This document shows positions 33,000 through 44,983 of a stretch of DNA of 64,000 nucleotides, one piece after another. The DNA comes from Branchiostoma floridae (lineage: Eukaryota > Chordata > Leptocardii > Amphioxiformes > Branchiostomatidae): positions 34,111,272-34,175,271 of the forward strand of contig NC_049981.1 in the NCBI RefSeq assembly GCF_000003815.2, written 5' to 3'. The notes under the pieces were generated by a model, which had not been told where the DNA came from, did no database searches, and saw only the letters and a program-made list of their open reading frames with translations. A program made the position numbers and the translations under genes. Positions within the stretch are counted from its first letter, which is position 1. Each line of letters starts with the position of its first letter.

Positions 33000-33245
33000 G
33001 GCGATTCCTACTGCACATGGCACATGGATGTCCCATGGCTGATTCCTACTGCACATGGCACATGGATCTCCCATGGGCGATTCCTACTGCACATGGCACA
33101 TGGATCTCCCATGGCTGATTCCTACTGCACATGGCACATGGATCTCCCATGGGCGATTCCTACTGCACATGGCACATGGATCTCCCATGGGTGATTCCTA
33201 CTGCACATGGCACATGGATCTCCCATGGCTGATTCCTACTGAATA
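33000..33245. repeat. Minisatellite, 38-bp unit, about 6 copies
   Basis: Unit gattcctactgcacatggca plus catggatctcccatgg. It is nearly perfect apart from ggcga / ggctga alternation. Confidence 0.95.
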
Positions 33246-33660
33246 ACGTTCCTCCATGGGTGATTCCAACCACCATTCCTACAACATTGTTTAAGTTAAC
33301 CTTTAGCAAGCCAAAGTAGTCATTTTGCAGCAGATTGTCTATTGGTTATGGAGTAAGGCAGCACAAGAAGGTTAAGCTTGTACACTGTTGTCCTTACGGT
33401 CCATTTGTAAAATGCTTGATACAAACTAAGCCATGGATTGGCCTCTCTTCACTTGTATGCTGGGTGCGAGGAAAGAAGATGTGTTCATACCTGGTGGAGC
33501 CAGATTAAAACCAGACGATTGTTTAGGTGTGATCATGTGACCAGTTGCGCACAGGTGTGATCATGTGACCAGGTGTGTACCTCCTGTCACCTGTTTCCAC
33601 CTGTCCAGAGCAGGATGTTGGAACATGATGATGAAGGTGAATAAACTTGTTGGCCATACG

Positions 33661-34075
33661 CATTTGTTTTGTGGGTCATGTTTGCTTGGACTTACTTGAC
33701 TTTTTCAATTAAACACGGTCTTATAAATTAGGCACGGGTTTTATTAACTGAAGGCAGGCTCGCTTTTTATAAACCTGGAATCAAGCATGGTCTTTATAAA
33801 CCTAAATCAGCTATGGTTATCAAAAACCAAAAACATGAATGACGTTTTTCTCTTAATCTAAAATCAGGCATGGTTGTCATGAATTTGAAATCAGCAACCT
33901 ACATGTTCTGTAAATCTTTTATACCTGAAATCAAGTGAAGTTGTCTTCTATATACATCAACATCATATATGCATATATATATATAGTCTCTATAAACATA
34001 ACGTGTAAATGTTTTTCAACACAAGGCTAATACGTAATAGTAGTCTCCTAGAAGACCAAAAGAATAGATTCTTGC
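33661..34075. other. Intergenic, nothing recognised
   Basis: Repeated phrases of the type aaat-cagg-catggt suggest an old decayed tandem repeat, but no clear unit. Confidence 0.4.
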
Positions 34076-34077
34076 CA

Positions 34078-34400
34078 AATATATAGATACAGAAGCTGGA
34101 GTGTTACGCCGAAGGGCGGTTATACCGGCTATATAGATACAGACAGAAGCTGGTGTGTTACGCCGAAGGGCGTTATACCGGCTGTATAGATACAGATACA
34201 GAAGCTGGTGTGTTACGCCGAAGGGCGGTTATACCGGCTATATAGATACAGATACAGAAGCTGGTGTGTTACGCCGAAGGGCGGTTATACCGGCTATATA
34301 GACACAGATACGGATATGTTATACCGGCTATATAGATACCGATACGGATATGTTATACCGGCTATATAGATACCGATACGGATATGTTATACCGGCTATA
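34078..34400. repeat. Tandem array of the dispersed acgccgaagggcggttatac module
   Basis: Four units of about 57-60 bp (gatacagaagctggtgtgtt, acgccgaagggcggttatac, cggctatata), then shorter units of about 37 bp (tatagataccgatacggata, tgttataccggc). It is the inverted, amplified form of 15001-15135. Confidence 0.9.
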
Positions 34401-34408
34401 TATACATA

Positions 34409-35883
34409 AACTCAACACAAAAAGTTTGGAATATCGAATTCGGTTGATCATATTTTGGATGGTTCTCCATCAATTTCAATATATTATAGACCTATAGAAG
34501 GCTTGATCGATATTCTTTTCAATGGTATCAAACTCATTATCATTTTTAACTCAGGAAACACGTACTAGGCCTGCTTACGTGAGTGGGTCACGAAAAAAAG
34601 TGCCAAAATTCCCCCGTTTCTGATCAACACTGTATCGTCCGGTTGTTATTCCCGCGGGTGACAATAATTCAATCAATCCTTTTTTTTACCTAATGTTTGG
34701 TATACAGAACATCCAAGTTTATTTTTAGCGTATCTGAGTAAAAAATAAAGTATTTATGAGTGTAAATTCATGGAACGAGCACAAGGCCTGCTTACGTACA
34801 GTGGTCACAAAAATAAAGTGCCGAAATTACCCTACAAAAGTCAAACACTCCATTCAGCTCGTTTTCATCTGTCGGTATTGACTTGTGATTGTTGTGAATG
34901 CAGACAAGTTGAATAACCAGGACATGTCAATCAAAGACACTGTTACTCTTTATTCAAGGAACAATTTGAACCGAGAGGTGTTCAATCGAGTGCTAGCCAT
35001 AAGCCGTAGAAAGGCTATTCCATCCTAAGACTACCCCAGCATCCAATGGTCCTTGCGCATGCTCTGCGTGAACTGGTGTTGTAATCTTGCAGAAAAGCAT
35101 TTGGTCCAATATTGAAGGGGTAGGATATTACGACTGGATGGAGGATGGTGTCCCTATATCTCACCACATTGAAGTTGCCTGGAATGATGACGAGTCTTGT
35201 TTTTCCTATGGCGTTTATACTGCCCGACACCATGACGCTGCCTCCACTACCAAACGCTGAAAGTCACTCTTGTCGTGTCAGCGAGCGGCTCTCCTTGCCA
35301 CCCACGCTTTAATTCTGCCATCCAACTGCCGAAAAGGGCAGATATACTCTACTCAAGTGTGCTAAAACCTTGTATGTTCCTTATACCACATGGGACGTGA
35401 AAAGAGGATCGATCGAATCCCTGACACATGCGCCAATATCAACAGGACAATGCAGGGAACGACCCGTGGTCTCATGCATTTTCTGACGATTTCTTCATTC
35501 CAGGGCCATGGGTAGATTATTCTGTGGCAAAACATAGCGACCTGTCATGTTTACTCATCAAAACATACTGTATTTCAGTAGATTGTACACTCCTTCATGT
35601 GTTTTCCGGTGTTTTCCGGTGTTTAACTGTGTTTTCCTGTGTTTTCCGGTATTAAGCCTGTCCCGGAAATTTGGGCATTTTTTTTTCGTGACTCACTTAC
35701 GTAAGCAGGCCTGGTGCTCGTTTAATGTGTTTACAATCATAATAAGTTTGATACCATAGGAAAGAAAATTACACAAGATTTCTAAATTCCATTGATATGC
35801 AATACATTGTCATTGAAATTTATGCAGAAATAACGGACATATGATATACCAAAGTTGATATTCCAAACTTTTTGTGCCGAGTT
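34409..35883 (-). mobile_element. Tc1-like DNA transposon, decayed
   Basis: Inverted ends of 27 bp with two mismatches (AACTC, two variable bases, then CACAAAAAGTTTGGAATATC) are flanked by TA on both sides, as expected for Tc1/mariner. The minus strand at 35300-35015 reads SAFGSGGSVMVSGSINAIGK and later YRDTILHPVV and FLQDYNTSSRRACA, the middle of a Tc1 transposase with the second catalytic Asp (QDxN). The rest of the transposase is not in frame, so it is inactive. Confidence 0.85.
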
Positions 35884-36224
35884 TAGATATAGAAACGGAT
35901 ATACAGGTATCAGGCATGCTGCAGGCAGTCTGACGAGCCGGCTCGCGCATTCTGTCACCCAACCCCACTCTGCCGTGAAAGCACAGAATAGCCGCTTATA
36001 TTGCTACCTAAAATGGGCCCGGCACAATAGTGTCGCGTTACTGAGCACACAGTGCCAGCCGTGGCTGCCTGGTAACTGCTGCCCTCAGGTGCTTACACTG
36101 TAAACTGTGCGCCCCCAGGCCCACCCTGCCTGGAGAACGGCGAACTCAGACGACGCCTCCTGACAGATGTTGACGGTAAACTTGGCGTTCCAACTGTAGC
36201 AGGCCTTCACGGCCGACCAACCCG
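35884..36224 (+). other. Presumed 5' flank of the 36.2 kb exon
   Basis: GC-rich from about 36060. An in-frame TAA lies about 45 bases upstream of the ATG at 36225, which supports that ATG as the start if this stretch is transcribed. Confidence 0.35.
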
Positions 36225-36766
36225 ATGTTTACTAACGATGACTTCAGTCCCGGACTGACCAGAGCGGCGGAAGCAGACATGACTCTGTACGGGCAGAGGC
36301 GGGAGCTGCTCCCGAAGGACCGCTCCCCCGTCCCGATAAACGCGAACCCGCCAGGCTGGGTGCACCCTAAACCTTTCCCGGCCCGAAGTCTGGACCTGGG
36401 ACCGCACCAAGGGTTCCGGAGGAGGTCGGACGGCGTTCCCGGCACGGCCCCCACCTTCCCGCCGCCGCCGTCCCCGCAGCGCGCCGTGCCCGGCAGACCC
36501 ATCGCCAGGATCGGCCCGGACGGCAGGGTCACGCTCATCTACCCGGCGGACCCGCTGCACAGCCACCTGCACACCAAGCTGAGCCCCGCCGTACGGGAGG
36601 GCATATCGCACCACTGGAGCATTCCCAACGTCGGGCGGCGCGCCCTGCACCACCCCCCGCCCAGACTCTACCTGCGGGCCGGGAGGCAGGCCACGGTCAG
36701 CCGCGCCAGGCAACAGGTCTCCAGCTTCGTGGCGAGAAAACCTGTGCACTCCACACGCTTCGACAG
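36225..36766 (+). CDS. First coding exon of an unrecognised protein
   Basis: A 542-base GC-rich open exon starting MFTNDDFSPGLTRAAEADM and ending ...FDR with the last Arg codon split (phase 2) before a strong donor, GTACGT. The 180-residue product is basic and proline-rich, with no membrane segment; a PIARIGPDGRVTLIYPAD stretch and a WSIPNVGRRALHHPPPR stretch look structured or conserved, but I recognise no family. Codon use and composition differ sharply from the AT-rich surroundings, as expected of a real exon. WD40-like exons on the same strand at 47.9-49.0 kb could belong to the same gene; no linking exon with matching phase was found. Confidence 0.7.
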
Positions 36767-36776
36767 GTACGTACAC

Positions 36777-36865
36777 GTCATGTGTGTCTGTGTGCGTCTG
36801 TGTGTCTGTGTGCGTCTGTGTGTGTGTCTGTGTGTGAGTGTGTGTGTTTGTGTGTGTGTGGTGTG

Positions 36866-36896
<31 letters not shown>

Positions 36897-37138
36897 GGTG
36901 TGTGTGAGAGAGAGAGTGTGTGTGTATGTGTGAGTTTGTGCATGTGTGTGTGTGTGTATGTGTGAGTTTGTGTGTGTGTGTGGTGTGTATGAATGTACGT
37001 ATGTAAGGTGTGTGTGTGTGTGTGTGTGTGTGAGTGTGTGTGTGTGTATGTGTGAGTTTGTGTGTGTGTGTGTATGTGTGAGTTTGTGTGTGTGTGGTGT
37101 GTATGTATGTACGTATGTAAGGTGTGTGTGTGTGTGTC
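36777..37138. repeat. (TG)n microsatellite directly after the exon donor
   Basis: It starts about 10 bases after the splice donor at 36767 and runs 360 bases as interrupted (TG)n with tgtgagtttgtgtgtg phrases. His/Thr-rich minus-strand frames here are artefacts. Confidence 0.95.
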
Positions 37139-37172
37139 TCACCCTCAGTACAGTACAGTAACTCCCAATAAC
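37139..37172. repeat. First unit of the 38/43-bp minisatellite
   Basis: tctcaccctcagtacagtac plus agtaactcccaataac is one unit of the array that continues at 38215; the two parts are separated by a LINE insertion. Confidence 0.9.
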
Positions 37173-38214
37173 CCTTGAAAATGCAAATCAATGTTGGTTG
37201 GGTCACAGAAGTCCAAAGCTACTGACCAGTCACTACAGCTCCTTCTAGATGATACTGAACTGGAGCAGGTGGACACTTTTAAGTATTTAGTATTTAGGAG
37301 TTGTTATAGACAAGGCCCTTCTGTGGAACTACCACTTTCTTCACGTTAACAAGAAGCTGTCTAAGATAATCGGCATCATGAAATGCCTAAGGCCATATCT
37401 GAACAGGCAAGCGCTATTGACAATTTATACTACACTATTCCTCCCACACATTCAATATTGTAGCACCGTATGGGACCAGGGAGGAAAGGGGGGCATTTGA
37501 CAAACTACAAAAGTTGCAACACAGGGCGGGCAGGGTAGTGCTAGGGTGCGACCACCACACTCCAAGAGAGACTATTCTGAACACACTGGGCTGGACCCCT
37601 GTAGCGCAGCATCACAAGAGAAATAAGGCTGTCTTTATGTTCAAAGCACTCAATGGAATGTCTCCTCCACACATTTCCCAACTCTTCACCACATCTGCTG
37701 AAACACACTTACCCCACACCCGGCACAGTACACAGGGAGGGCTTCAGCTACCTAAAACACGTCTACAATACAAAAAAAAGTCTCTCTCGTTCTCCGGCGC
37801 ATCCTTGTGGAACTCGCTACCTCCACACTTAAGGGCAGCAGCATCCATTTCCACCTTCAAAACCATATACAAAACAGAACACCACATGGTCTAAAACGTA
37901 ACTATTATGTCTTTTCTTGTTTTGTTCACATTGTTAAGCAAATCTTCATTTATTTCATTTTGATAATGATTTTGAGTAACATTATGCTTACGTTGTATAA
38001 TAGATTTATTTTACTTTATCATTTGTAAGCTAAGTTTTGTTAATTTTCGTTAGTACTCGCTATGTTACCATTTATGTAATTTGATATCGCTTTTATGTTG
38101 CATGTATGTTCGGGGTTGCCGTTGCCCCCCCCCCTCCCAAGGGAACTTTGAAAAACGCCTAAATTGGCGATATGTAACCCTGGTTAAATAAAAATAAACA
38201 AACAAACAAACGAA
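37173..38214 (+). mobile_element. 5'-truncated LINE inserted in a minisatellite
   Basis: Plus-strand C-terminal half of a CR1/Rex-like ORF2: MLVGSQKSKATDQS, VDTFKYL, LSKIIGIMKCLRPYLNRQAL, TVWDQGG, KLQHRAGRVVLGCDHHTPRE, LGWTPVAQHHKRNKAVFMFK and SFSGASLWNSLPPHL to a stop at about 37894. A 7-bp duplication (tatttag) near 37280 breaks the frame. The tail ends aataaaaataaacaaacaaa. CAATAAC flanks it on both sides (37166-37172, 38215-38221), a target duplication. Confidence 0.92.
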
Positions 38215-40098
38215 CAATAACGCCCATGTCTCACCCTCAGTACAGTACAGTAACCCCCAATAACGCCCATGTCTCACCCTCAGTACAGTAACTCCCAATA
38301 ACGCCCATGCCTCACCCTCAGTACAGTAACTCCCAATAACGCCCATGTCTCACCCTCAGTACAGTACAGTAACTTCCAATAACGCCCATGCCCCACCCTC
38401 AGTACAGTACAGTAACTCCCAATAACACCCATGTCTCACCCTCAGTACAGTAACTCCCAATAACGCCCATGTCTCACCCTCAGTACAGTACAGTAACTCC
38501 CAATAACGCCCATGTCTCACCCTCAGTACAGTACAGTAACTCCCAATAACGCCCATGTCTCACCCTCAGTACAGTACAGTAACTCCCAATAACGCCCATG
38601 CCTCACCCTCAGTACAGTAACTCCCAATAACGCACATGTCTCACCCTCAGTACAGTACAGTAACTCCCAATAACGCCCATGTCTCACCCTCAGTACAGTA
38701 CAGTAACTCCCAATAACGCCCATGTCTCACCCTCAGTACAGTACAGTAACTCCCAATAACGCCCATGTCTCACCCTCAGTACAGTAACTCCCAATAACGC
38801 CCATGTCTCACCCTCAGTACAGTAACTCCCAATAACGCCCATGTCTCACCCTCAGTACAGTACAGTAACTCCCAATAACGCCCATGTCTCACCCTCAGTA
38901 CAGTACAGTAACTCCCAATAACGCCCATGTCTCACCCTCAGTACAGTAACTCCCAATAACGCCCATGTCTCACCCTCAGTACAGTAACTCCCAATAACGC
39001 CCATGTCTCACCCTCAGTACAGTAACTCCCAATAACGCCCATGTCTCACCCTCAGTACAGTACAGTAACTCCCAATAACGCCCATGCCCCACCCTCAGTA
39101 CAGTAACTCCCAATAACGCCCATGCCTCACCCTCAGTACAGTAACTCCCAATAACGCCCATGTCTCACCCCCAGTACAGTACAGTAACTCCCAATAACGC
39201 ACATGTCTCACCCTCAGTACAGTACAGTAACTCCCAATAACGCCCATGTCTCACCCTCAGTACAGTAACTCCCAATAACGCCCATGTCTCACCCTCAGTA
39301 CAGTAACTCCCAATAACGCCCGTGTCCCACCCTCAGTACTGTAACTCCCAATAACACCCATGTCTCACCCTCAGTACAGTACAGTAACTCCCAATAACGC
39401 CCATGTCCCACCCTCAGTACTGTAACTCCCAATAACACCCATGTCTCACCCTCAGTACAGTACAGTAACTCCCAATAACGCCCATGTCTCACCCTCAGTA
39501 CAGTACAGTAACTCCCAATAACGCCCATGTCTCACCCTCAGTACAGTACAGTAACTCCCAATAACGCCCATGTCTCACCCTCAGTACAGTAACTCCCAAT
39601 AACGCCCAGTGTCTCACCCTCAGTACNNNNNNNNNNNNNNNNNNNNNNNNNNNNNNNNNNNNNNNNNNNNNNNNNNNNNNNNNNNNNNNNNNNNNNNNNN
39701 NNNNNNNNNNNNNNNNNNNNNNNNNNNNNNNNNNNNNNNCAGTACAGTACAGTAACTCCCAATAACACCCATGTCTCACCCTCAGTACAGTACAGTAACT
39801 CCCAATAACGCCCATGTCCCACCCTCAGTACTGTAACTCCCAATAACACCCATGTCTCACCCTCAGTACAGTACAGTAACTCCCAATAACGCCCATGTCT
39901 CACCCTCAGTACAGTACAGTAACTCCCAATAACGCCCATGTCTCACCCTCAGTACAGTACAGTAACTCCCAATAACGCCCATGTCTCACCCTCAGTACAG
40001 TAACTCCCAATAACGCCCATGTCTCACCCTCAGTACAGTAACTCCCAATAACGCACATGTCTCACCCTCAGTACAGTAACTCCCAATAACGCCCATGT
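38215..40098. repeat. Large minisatellite, 38/43-bp units, about 45 copies
   Basis: Unit catgtctcaccctcagtaca, (gtaca), gtaactcccaataacgcc, with and without one extra gtaca, giving 43- and 38-bp forms. Variants (gccccacc, gcctcacc, tactgtaac) recur in order, indicating block duplications. A gap of 113 N interrupts it. Confidence 0.97.
39627..39739. other. Assembly gap in the minisatellite
   Basis: 113 N. Repeat length here is unknown. Confidence 0.99.
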
Positions 40099-40857
40099 AA
40101 CCCCTGCTTCGCCTATTGAGTCAGTGAAGTCAAGCTTGCCTAAGCTTGATGTTTCTGACTTAGGGAGAAGAGATGCTGCTACAGTTATCGCTATGGGCCG
40201 CTCTTCATCACCATGATGGTAACATCAGGCCCTACGACCCTGATAAAAAATTCAATCAAATAGACAATCAGTGTGCGTGCGTGTGTGTGTGTGGTTTTGT
40301 GTGTGTGTTTGTGTGTGTGTATGTGTGTGGTTGTGTGTGCGGGTGTGGGTTTATGTGTGTATGTGTGTGTGGTTGTGTGTCTGTGTATGTGTGTGTGTGT
40401 GTGTGTAGTTGTGTGTGTGTGTTTGTGTATGTTTGTGTGCGTTCTTATGTGTATTTGTGGCTGTCTGTGTGTGTTTACGTCATGAAATAACCTATAAGCT
40501 TAGTGAATACGTACAGGTATTTCTCTGTGTTTTGGGCGAATGCACGCGGATCCGACGAATGATTCACAACAAATCTTAACATCGGAAACCAAAATTCGGA
40601 ACCACAGTAATTAATTTTTGGTGTGAATCCGTAACAGATCCGAAAATCGGATTCCGCTATTCGAAACCTTTACCCTGTCTAGGCCGTTTTTTTTTTGGGG
40701 GGGGGGGGTGTTGGGGGGGGGGATCCAGGGGCCCGAGTTGAGGGCTCTTTTGGCTCGTTATGACGCAATGTGTCGTAATTATGAAGTCGTAATGCAATTC
40801 TTCGGCGAAAAACCGTCTAAATAGTGAATTTCCGTCATAATTAAACAAAAGTGACTA
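40099..40857. other. Intergenic, with a (TG)n tract and G-runs
   Basis: (TG)n at 40268-40480 and G/T homopolymer runs at 40687-40722; nothing coding. Confidence 0.7.
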
Positions 40858-40861
40858 TTAA

Positions 40862-41779
40862 CCCTATCCAGACTGAGGGGGGGGGGGGGGGGCTAAAAGT
40901 GCTCGCGGCAACTTTGACGTCGTATAGCTCCCAAACGGCTTGTGCTAAAATAGCCAAACTTAGTGACTTTTCCTAGAATCTTGGGAACAATTTACAAAAA
41001 AAGGGTAAATTTATGATTTTTTGTGTTGCCATGGCAACGGGTTTCTGAAAGGCAAATTTTACAAAAATCACTAATTTTGGTTTAAGCAATGGGATTTTAA
41101 GATTTTCTTGCTAAATTAATATTCTTTTCATATATCTTTAATATCTGACACATCTTTGATAAACATTTATAATTAAATATTCATGGTTTATGCTAATGAG
41201 ATGACGTAATTGGTCAAAATCTTAGATGGCCGACAATATCATGATGAAAAGTATAACCAGCTTATTTTCACTCGGATTTCATCACTACTTGGTATTTTCG
41301 TACAGAAAACATTCATGTGAACGTTTTTAATCCATTTTCATGGGGTTTCAGCGTTATATGTTGGAAAAAAATTATCTTAAGACATTTAAGGTTGATAATC
41401 CAAGATGGCGGATAGCTAAAGTACAGCTGACGTCATTTTATGACGTCATCTTGACGTCGTTGCGTCAGATTTTGACAACAGAAGTCTTATAACAGTTAGA
41501 TATTGATAAGAAACCTTTATTGGTAATTTTTTGTGTGAAATATTTAGGTATTATGGGAATTCCCAGTTGTAGCCAAAAGAAATCAATTAATGACGTCATA
41601 ATTACGTCATATTACGTCATAATGATATAAAAATTTCAGAAATTATAAAACTTGACGAGCTTATCACTTCCTGCAAATTTGGTGACCGTACAATAAGCCG
41701 TTTTGAAAATACGAAGGGGGGGGGGGGGGTCGAATGAGCCAGTCCAGGGAATGCAAAAAAAAACCCAGTCTGGATAGGG
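40862..41779. mobile_element. Non-autonomous piggyBac-type element (MITE)
   Basis: Perfect 14-bp inverted ends, CCCTATCCAGACTG and CAGTCTGGATAGGG, are flanked on both sides by TTAA (40858-40861 and 41780-41783), the piggyBac target duplication. Each end has an inner G-run. The 918-bp interior has no transposase but contains many tgacgtcat motifs. Related copies or ends are at 1750-1767, about 12410 and 53385-53871. Confidence 0.88.
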
Positions 41780-41783
41780 TTAA

Positions 41784-42196
41784 GGGTATTTAAATCTATA
41801 CCAAGTTAGTGAAAATGACTGTTCGACCTGTTATGTGACGTTTATATTGCCATACCAATTGAATTAATCAGAAGTTGTCCTTTTGTTCCCCTGCCACAAA
41901 AAGGCTTTGTTCATAACTGTTTCCGGTTGTTTGGCGTCCAGCTAATTGGAGTGTGCGTACCAAATTTAAGTTTACAAGAGGCTATAGTGCAATCTCTATG
42001 TTTTTGTACCGTACTACATACACTTTCGATGCCACACGCAGAAAGATACGCTATTCCTTCATTAACGGCCATATAACATCGCTATCCCTTCATTAACGGC
42101 CATATAACACCAATGATAGCATTATACAGGGTCTTCTGATGTCAGATTGTCAGTTTAGAAACTCTTCTTTAAATATGTGTAAATATTTTTGTATTT
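41784..42196. other. Intergenic with a ~30-bp direct duplication
   Basis: cgctatcccttcattaacgg-type phrases are repeated at about 42050 and 42080; otherwise featureless. Confidence 0.5.
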
Positions 42197-44475
42197 ACAC
42201 TACAAAAAATGAATTTTCTTATCTTTCTTGTTTTTTCTTGAACAAAGAAAACTAATCTTTCAGCAAGAATATTATTCTGTATTCAAGAATCCCTGTTTTG
42301 AGAAAATTCAAGAAACCCATATTTTTCTTGTGCTAAGAATTTTTTCTTATCGCTAATGGACCAAAACTTCTAGAATAGTTTTCTTGTGGTCAGAATCTAT
42401 TTCTGACACATGCATGCTGAAGAATGAATTTCTTACATCAAGAATGAATTCTTAATCTTGCATGAAGATTGAGGTTCTTGTATGAGGAATTACTTTCTGT
42501 CTCCAAGAGTGAATTTCTTATATGTAGTACAAGAATCGCTTTCTTGCATGAAGATTGAGCTTTTTTGTGCCTGCAATGCCATTCTGTCTTCAAGACTAAA
42601 TTTCTTGCAACTACAAACCTAGAATCAGTTTCTTACACTAAGATTAACATTCTTATATAAAGAGTACAAACAACTCGTGGTTGACATTTATGTCAATACA
42701 TGATGGCAATCATATTTATTATCATCAATATGATTCATACAAGTTTTGTGGTGTTTTCCTCGATTACTCATTCCTTACCAAAGATTGCAAAAATCAACCA
42801 TTTTGCAACTACGCTTGCTTATTGACATTTTTTCCTGATACAGTACCGTGCAGCCAACTATAACTAATTGTCCTTATCTGAAACCATTAGAGCTACAATG
42901 TTGCTGTTGCTGTAGTTATAATGAAGACTTCTCCTTGTTAAGGGCTTTTCCAAAGTTGAGATGGGAACATCCTCCTTGTACCAGTAGGTTTCTGAGCCTA
43001 GAACAACACACAAAGACCATGAATGATCATCAATTCTTATATGGCCCCCCTCCCCCTCCCCCTCAGTAAAGGCCAACATCTCTATACATTTCCTTCCTTA
43101 CAAATATTATAGTCAATTCTTTGTATTTTGAAGAATTTCATGCACTTTACTTACATATTCTGTAATTACTGTTTGGTCTTATGATAAACATCTACAGAAA
43201 TAGTAGCTTTGGAAATCGTATTCCAAGTAAGATGGCTAACATACCTGCATGGGGGAGGGGGGCATCCGGCTTGGCCTTGGCTTCAGTAGCATTTTGAAAC
43301 TCTAAAAAAGGTAGCCACGTTGTATGCAAGGTCCCACATGATGCAGAAAATAATCTTTGCAAAACACATCATATTTGTTCCCTGTTAATGTAAGAACTAA
43401 AGGACATTTGAGGCAAAAAAAACTGCAGAGCTGGAGCACTGTGACTTGCAACTGTGACTCCCAGTTCAAAATCGCAGCAAAGGATGATGGGAGTAATTTC
43501 CCATGATCCTTAGCAAAATGAAGAATCTGACTGCAAGAAAATATTTCTTAACTCTCGTATTGGGAAAACAAAAGAAAATCAATGCTAGCTCAAAATTATT
43601 CTTCATATCTTGATGCTCCAATTGTTTAAACGTAGTTGTCAAGAATATAAGGAGAAAATTATACTTTTATTGTTTTCATTAAATATTATTAAGAAAAACG
43701 AGAATCATCTTTCTTAAGTTTTCTTGATAAGAAACATAACTATAACATTCAAGAATATTCTGCTAGTCATAGCTTGTTTCATAATTTCTTGTTTTTCTTA
43801 TTAGTATTCAGTCAAGTGAGTTCTGAAAAACTTTATATGATAATATCTCCTTACATATCATCAAGAAAAACAAGAAATGTCTTTTCTTAAACTTTATGGA
43901 TAAAGATAACATTCAAGAACATTTAAGAATTTCATGCTAGTTATAAGTTGTTTTGCAATTTCTTGATTTTCTTTTTTTTTCTTTTTTTTGTTGAACAGTA
44001 TTTGCTCAAGAAACTGATTAAAAAACTATTGCATTTTCTTAAGTTATAACATGAAAACCAAGAATTACGTTTCTCGGACATTCTACATTGAGACAACAAG
44101 AAAGTTCAAGAATCTTATTCTGGTAAAAACAAATCCTAAAGAAAAAACTGGTATAAGGCAAGAATAATAATCTTCAGGATAGATTCTGCAATATTTTCCA
44201 TTTGAACAAACAAGAAGCAAATCTTGTGTGAAGACTGGAAAAGAAAGTTCTACTTTAATTTCTTGAACATTCTTGCTCGGTGATCATTATATTAGAAATA
44301 TTTTCTTCAGTTAAGAAAAAACAAGAATAAAAATCTTTGTGTAGGAATTAGCATACAAAGGTTTTACAGGAGGTTTCTTGCTTTTCTCAACCTTTCTTTA
44401 TACAAGAAACTTTTTCTCTCCGTAAGAAAAAACAAGAAAACAAGAAAAATAAGAAAAAAGATTTTTTGCAGTGTA
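42197..44475. mobile_element. TTCTTG/CAAGAA-rich element with inverted ends
   Basis: The left end acactacaaaaaatg, then ttttcttatctttcttg, is mirrored on the right by ...caagaaaaataagaaaaaag and attttttgcagtgt. Inside, for hundreds of bases from each end, short CAAGAA and TTCTTG phrases recur without a fixed period; the middle (about 42680-43080) is unlike this. No coding potential. It is probably a non-autonomous DNA element with expanded subterminal repeats. Confidence 0.6.
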
Positions 44476-44983
44476 GTTCGTGTTCTTATGTCTGTATGGC
44501 TTCTTATATGGGTCTTATACCTAAAAGAAAGAATGTTAAATTGTAAAATTTACAATGTTACATACAAATATTTTCCCAAACTATATCGCATTAAATAATG
44601 ATGTATGGGGTATCGTTACATTGTGTGCGAAAATCACGTATGTATGATAAGCCATTCTATCGAAGTTTGTGTTTTGGATGTGTGTGTATTTGCAGCAAAT
44701 GCAAACATATCCAACTTCAGAATGTATGATAGATTGTTGAAAGCCCGTATGCTGGATACAAGATTATTCGTGGCAAATACGTAAATACGGTTTCGTATCT
44801 GTCAAAAATCCTAAATAACAGAATTTGCCGTATTGAAGTTTGCAAATCCTTTGTCAGATCCACCCGTATTCACCCAAATACAGAAAAATACTTGTACGTA
44901 TTCGCCAGAATCCTCGGTCATTTCCTGCAGAACTACTGTCTTAACTATACAAGCCAGCCCAATTGTTTTTTGTTTACTTGCAG
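44476..44983. other. Intergenic or intronic, nothing recognised
   Basis: Ends in a good polypyrimidine-AG acceptor (attgttttttgtttacttgcag, split at 44983). Confidence 0.4.

Larger units (their letters stand above)
31655..33660 (+). other. Presumed 4E-BP 3' UTR and downstream DNA
   Basis: No further exon is seen. AATAAA occurs at 32243-32248 and again at 33640-33645; either could define the transcript end. Two small tandem repeats lie inside (32480-32640 and 33000-33245). Confidence 0.45.

Noticed and set aside
35428-35655. Plus-strand frame with QQDNAGND, like a Tc1 catalytic motif
   Set aside because: The clear transposase segment of this element is on the opposite strand and already contains its own QDxN motif; the plus-strand match is short and lacks flanking support.
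36207-37206. His/Thr-rich minus-strand frame of 311 codons
   Set aside because: Antisense of the (TG)n microsatellite and of the GC-rich exon on the plus strand.
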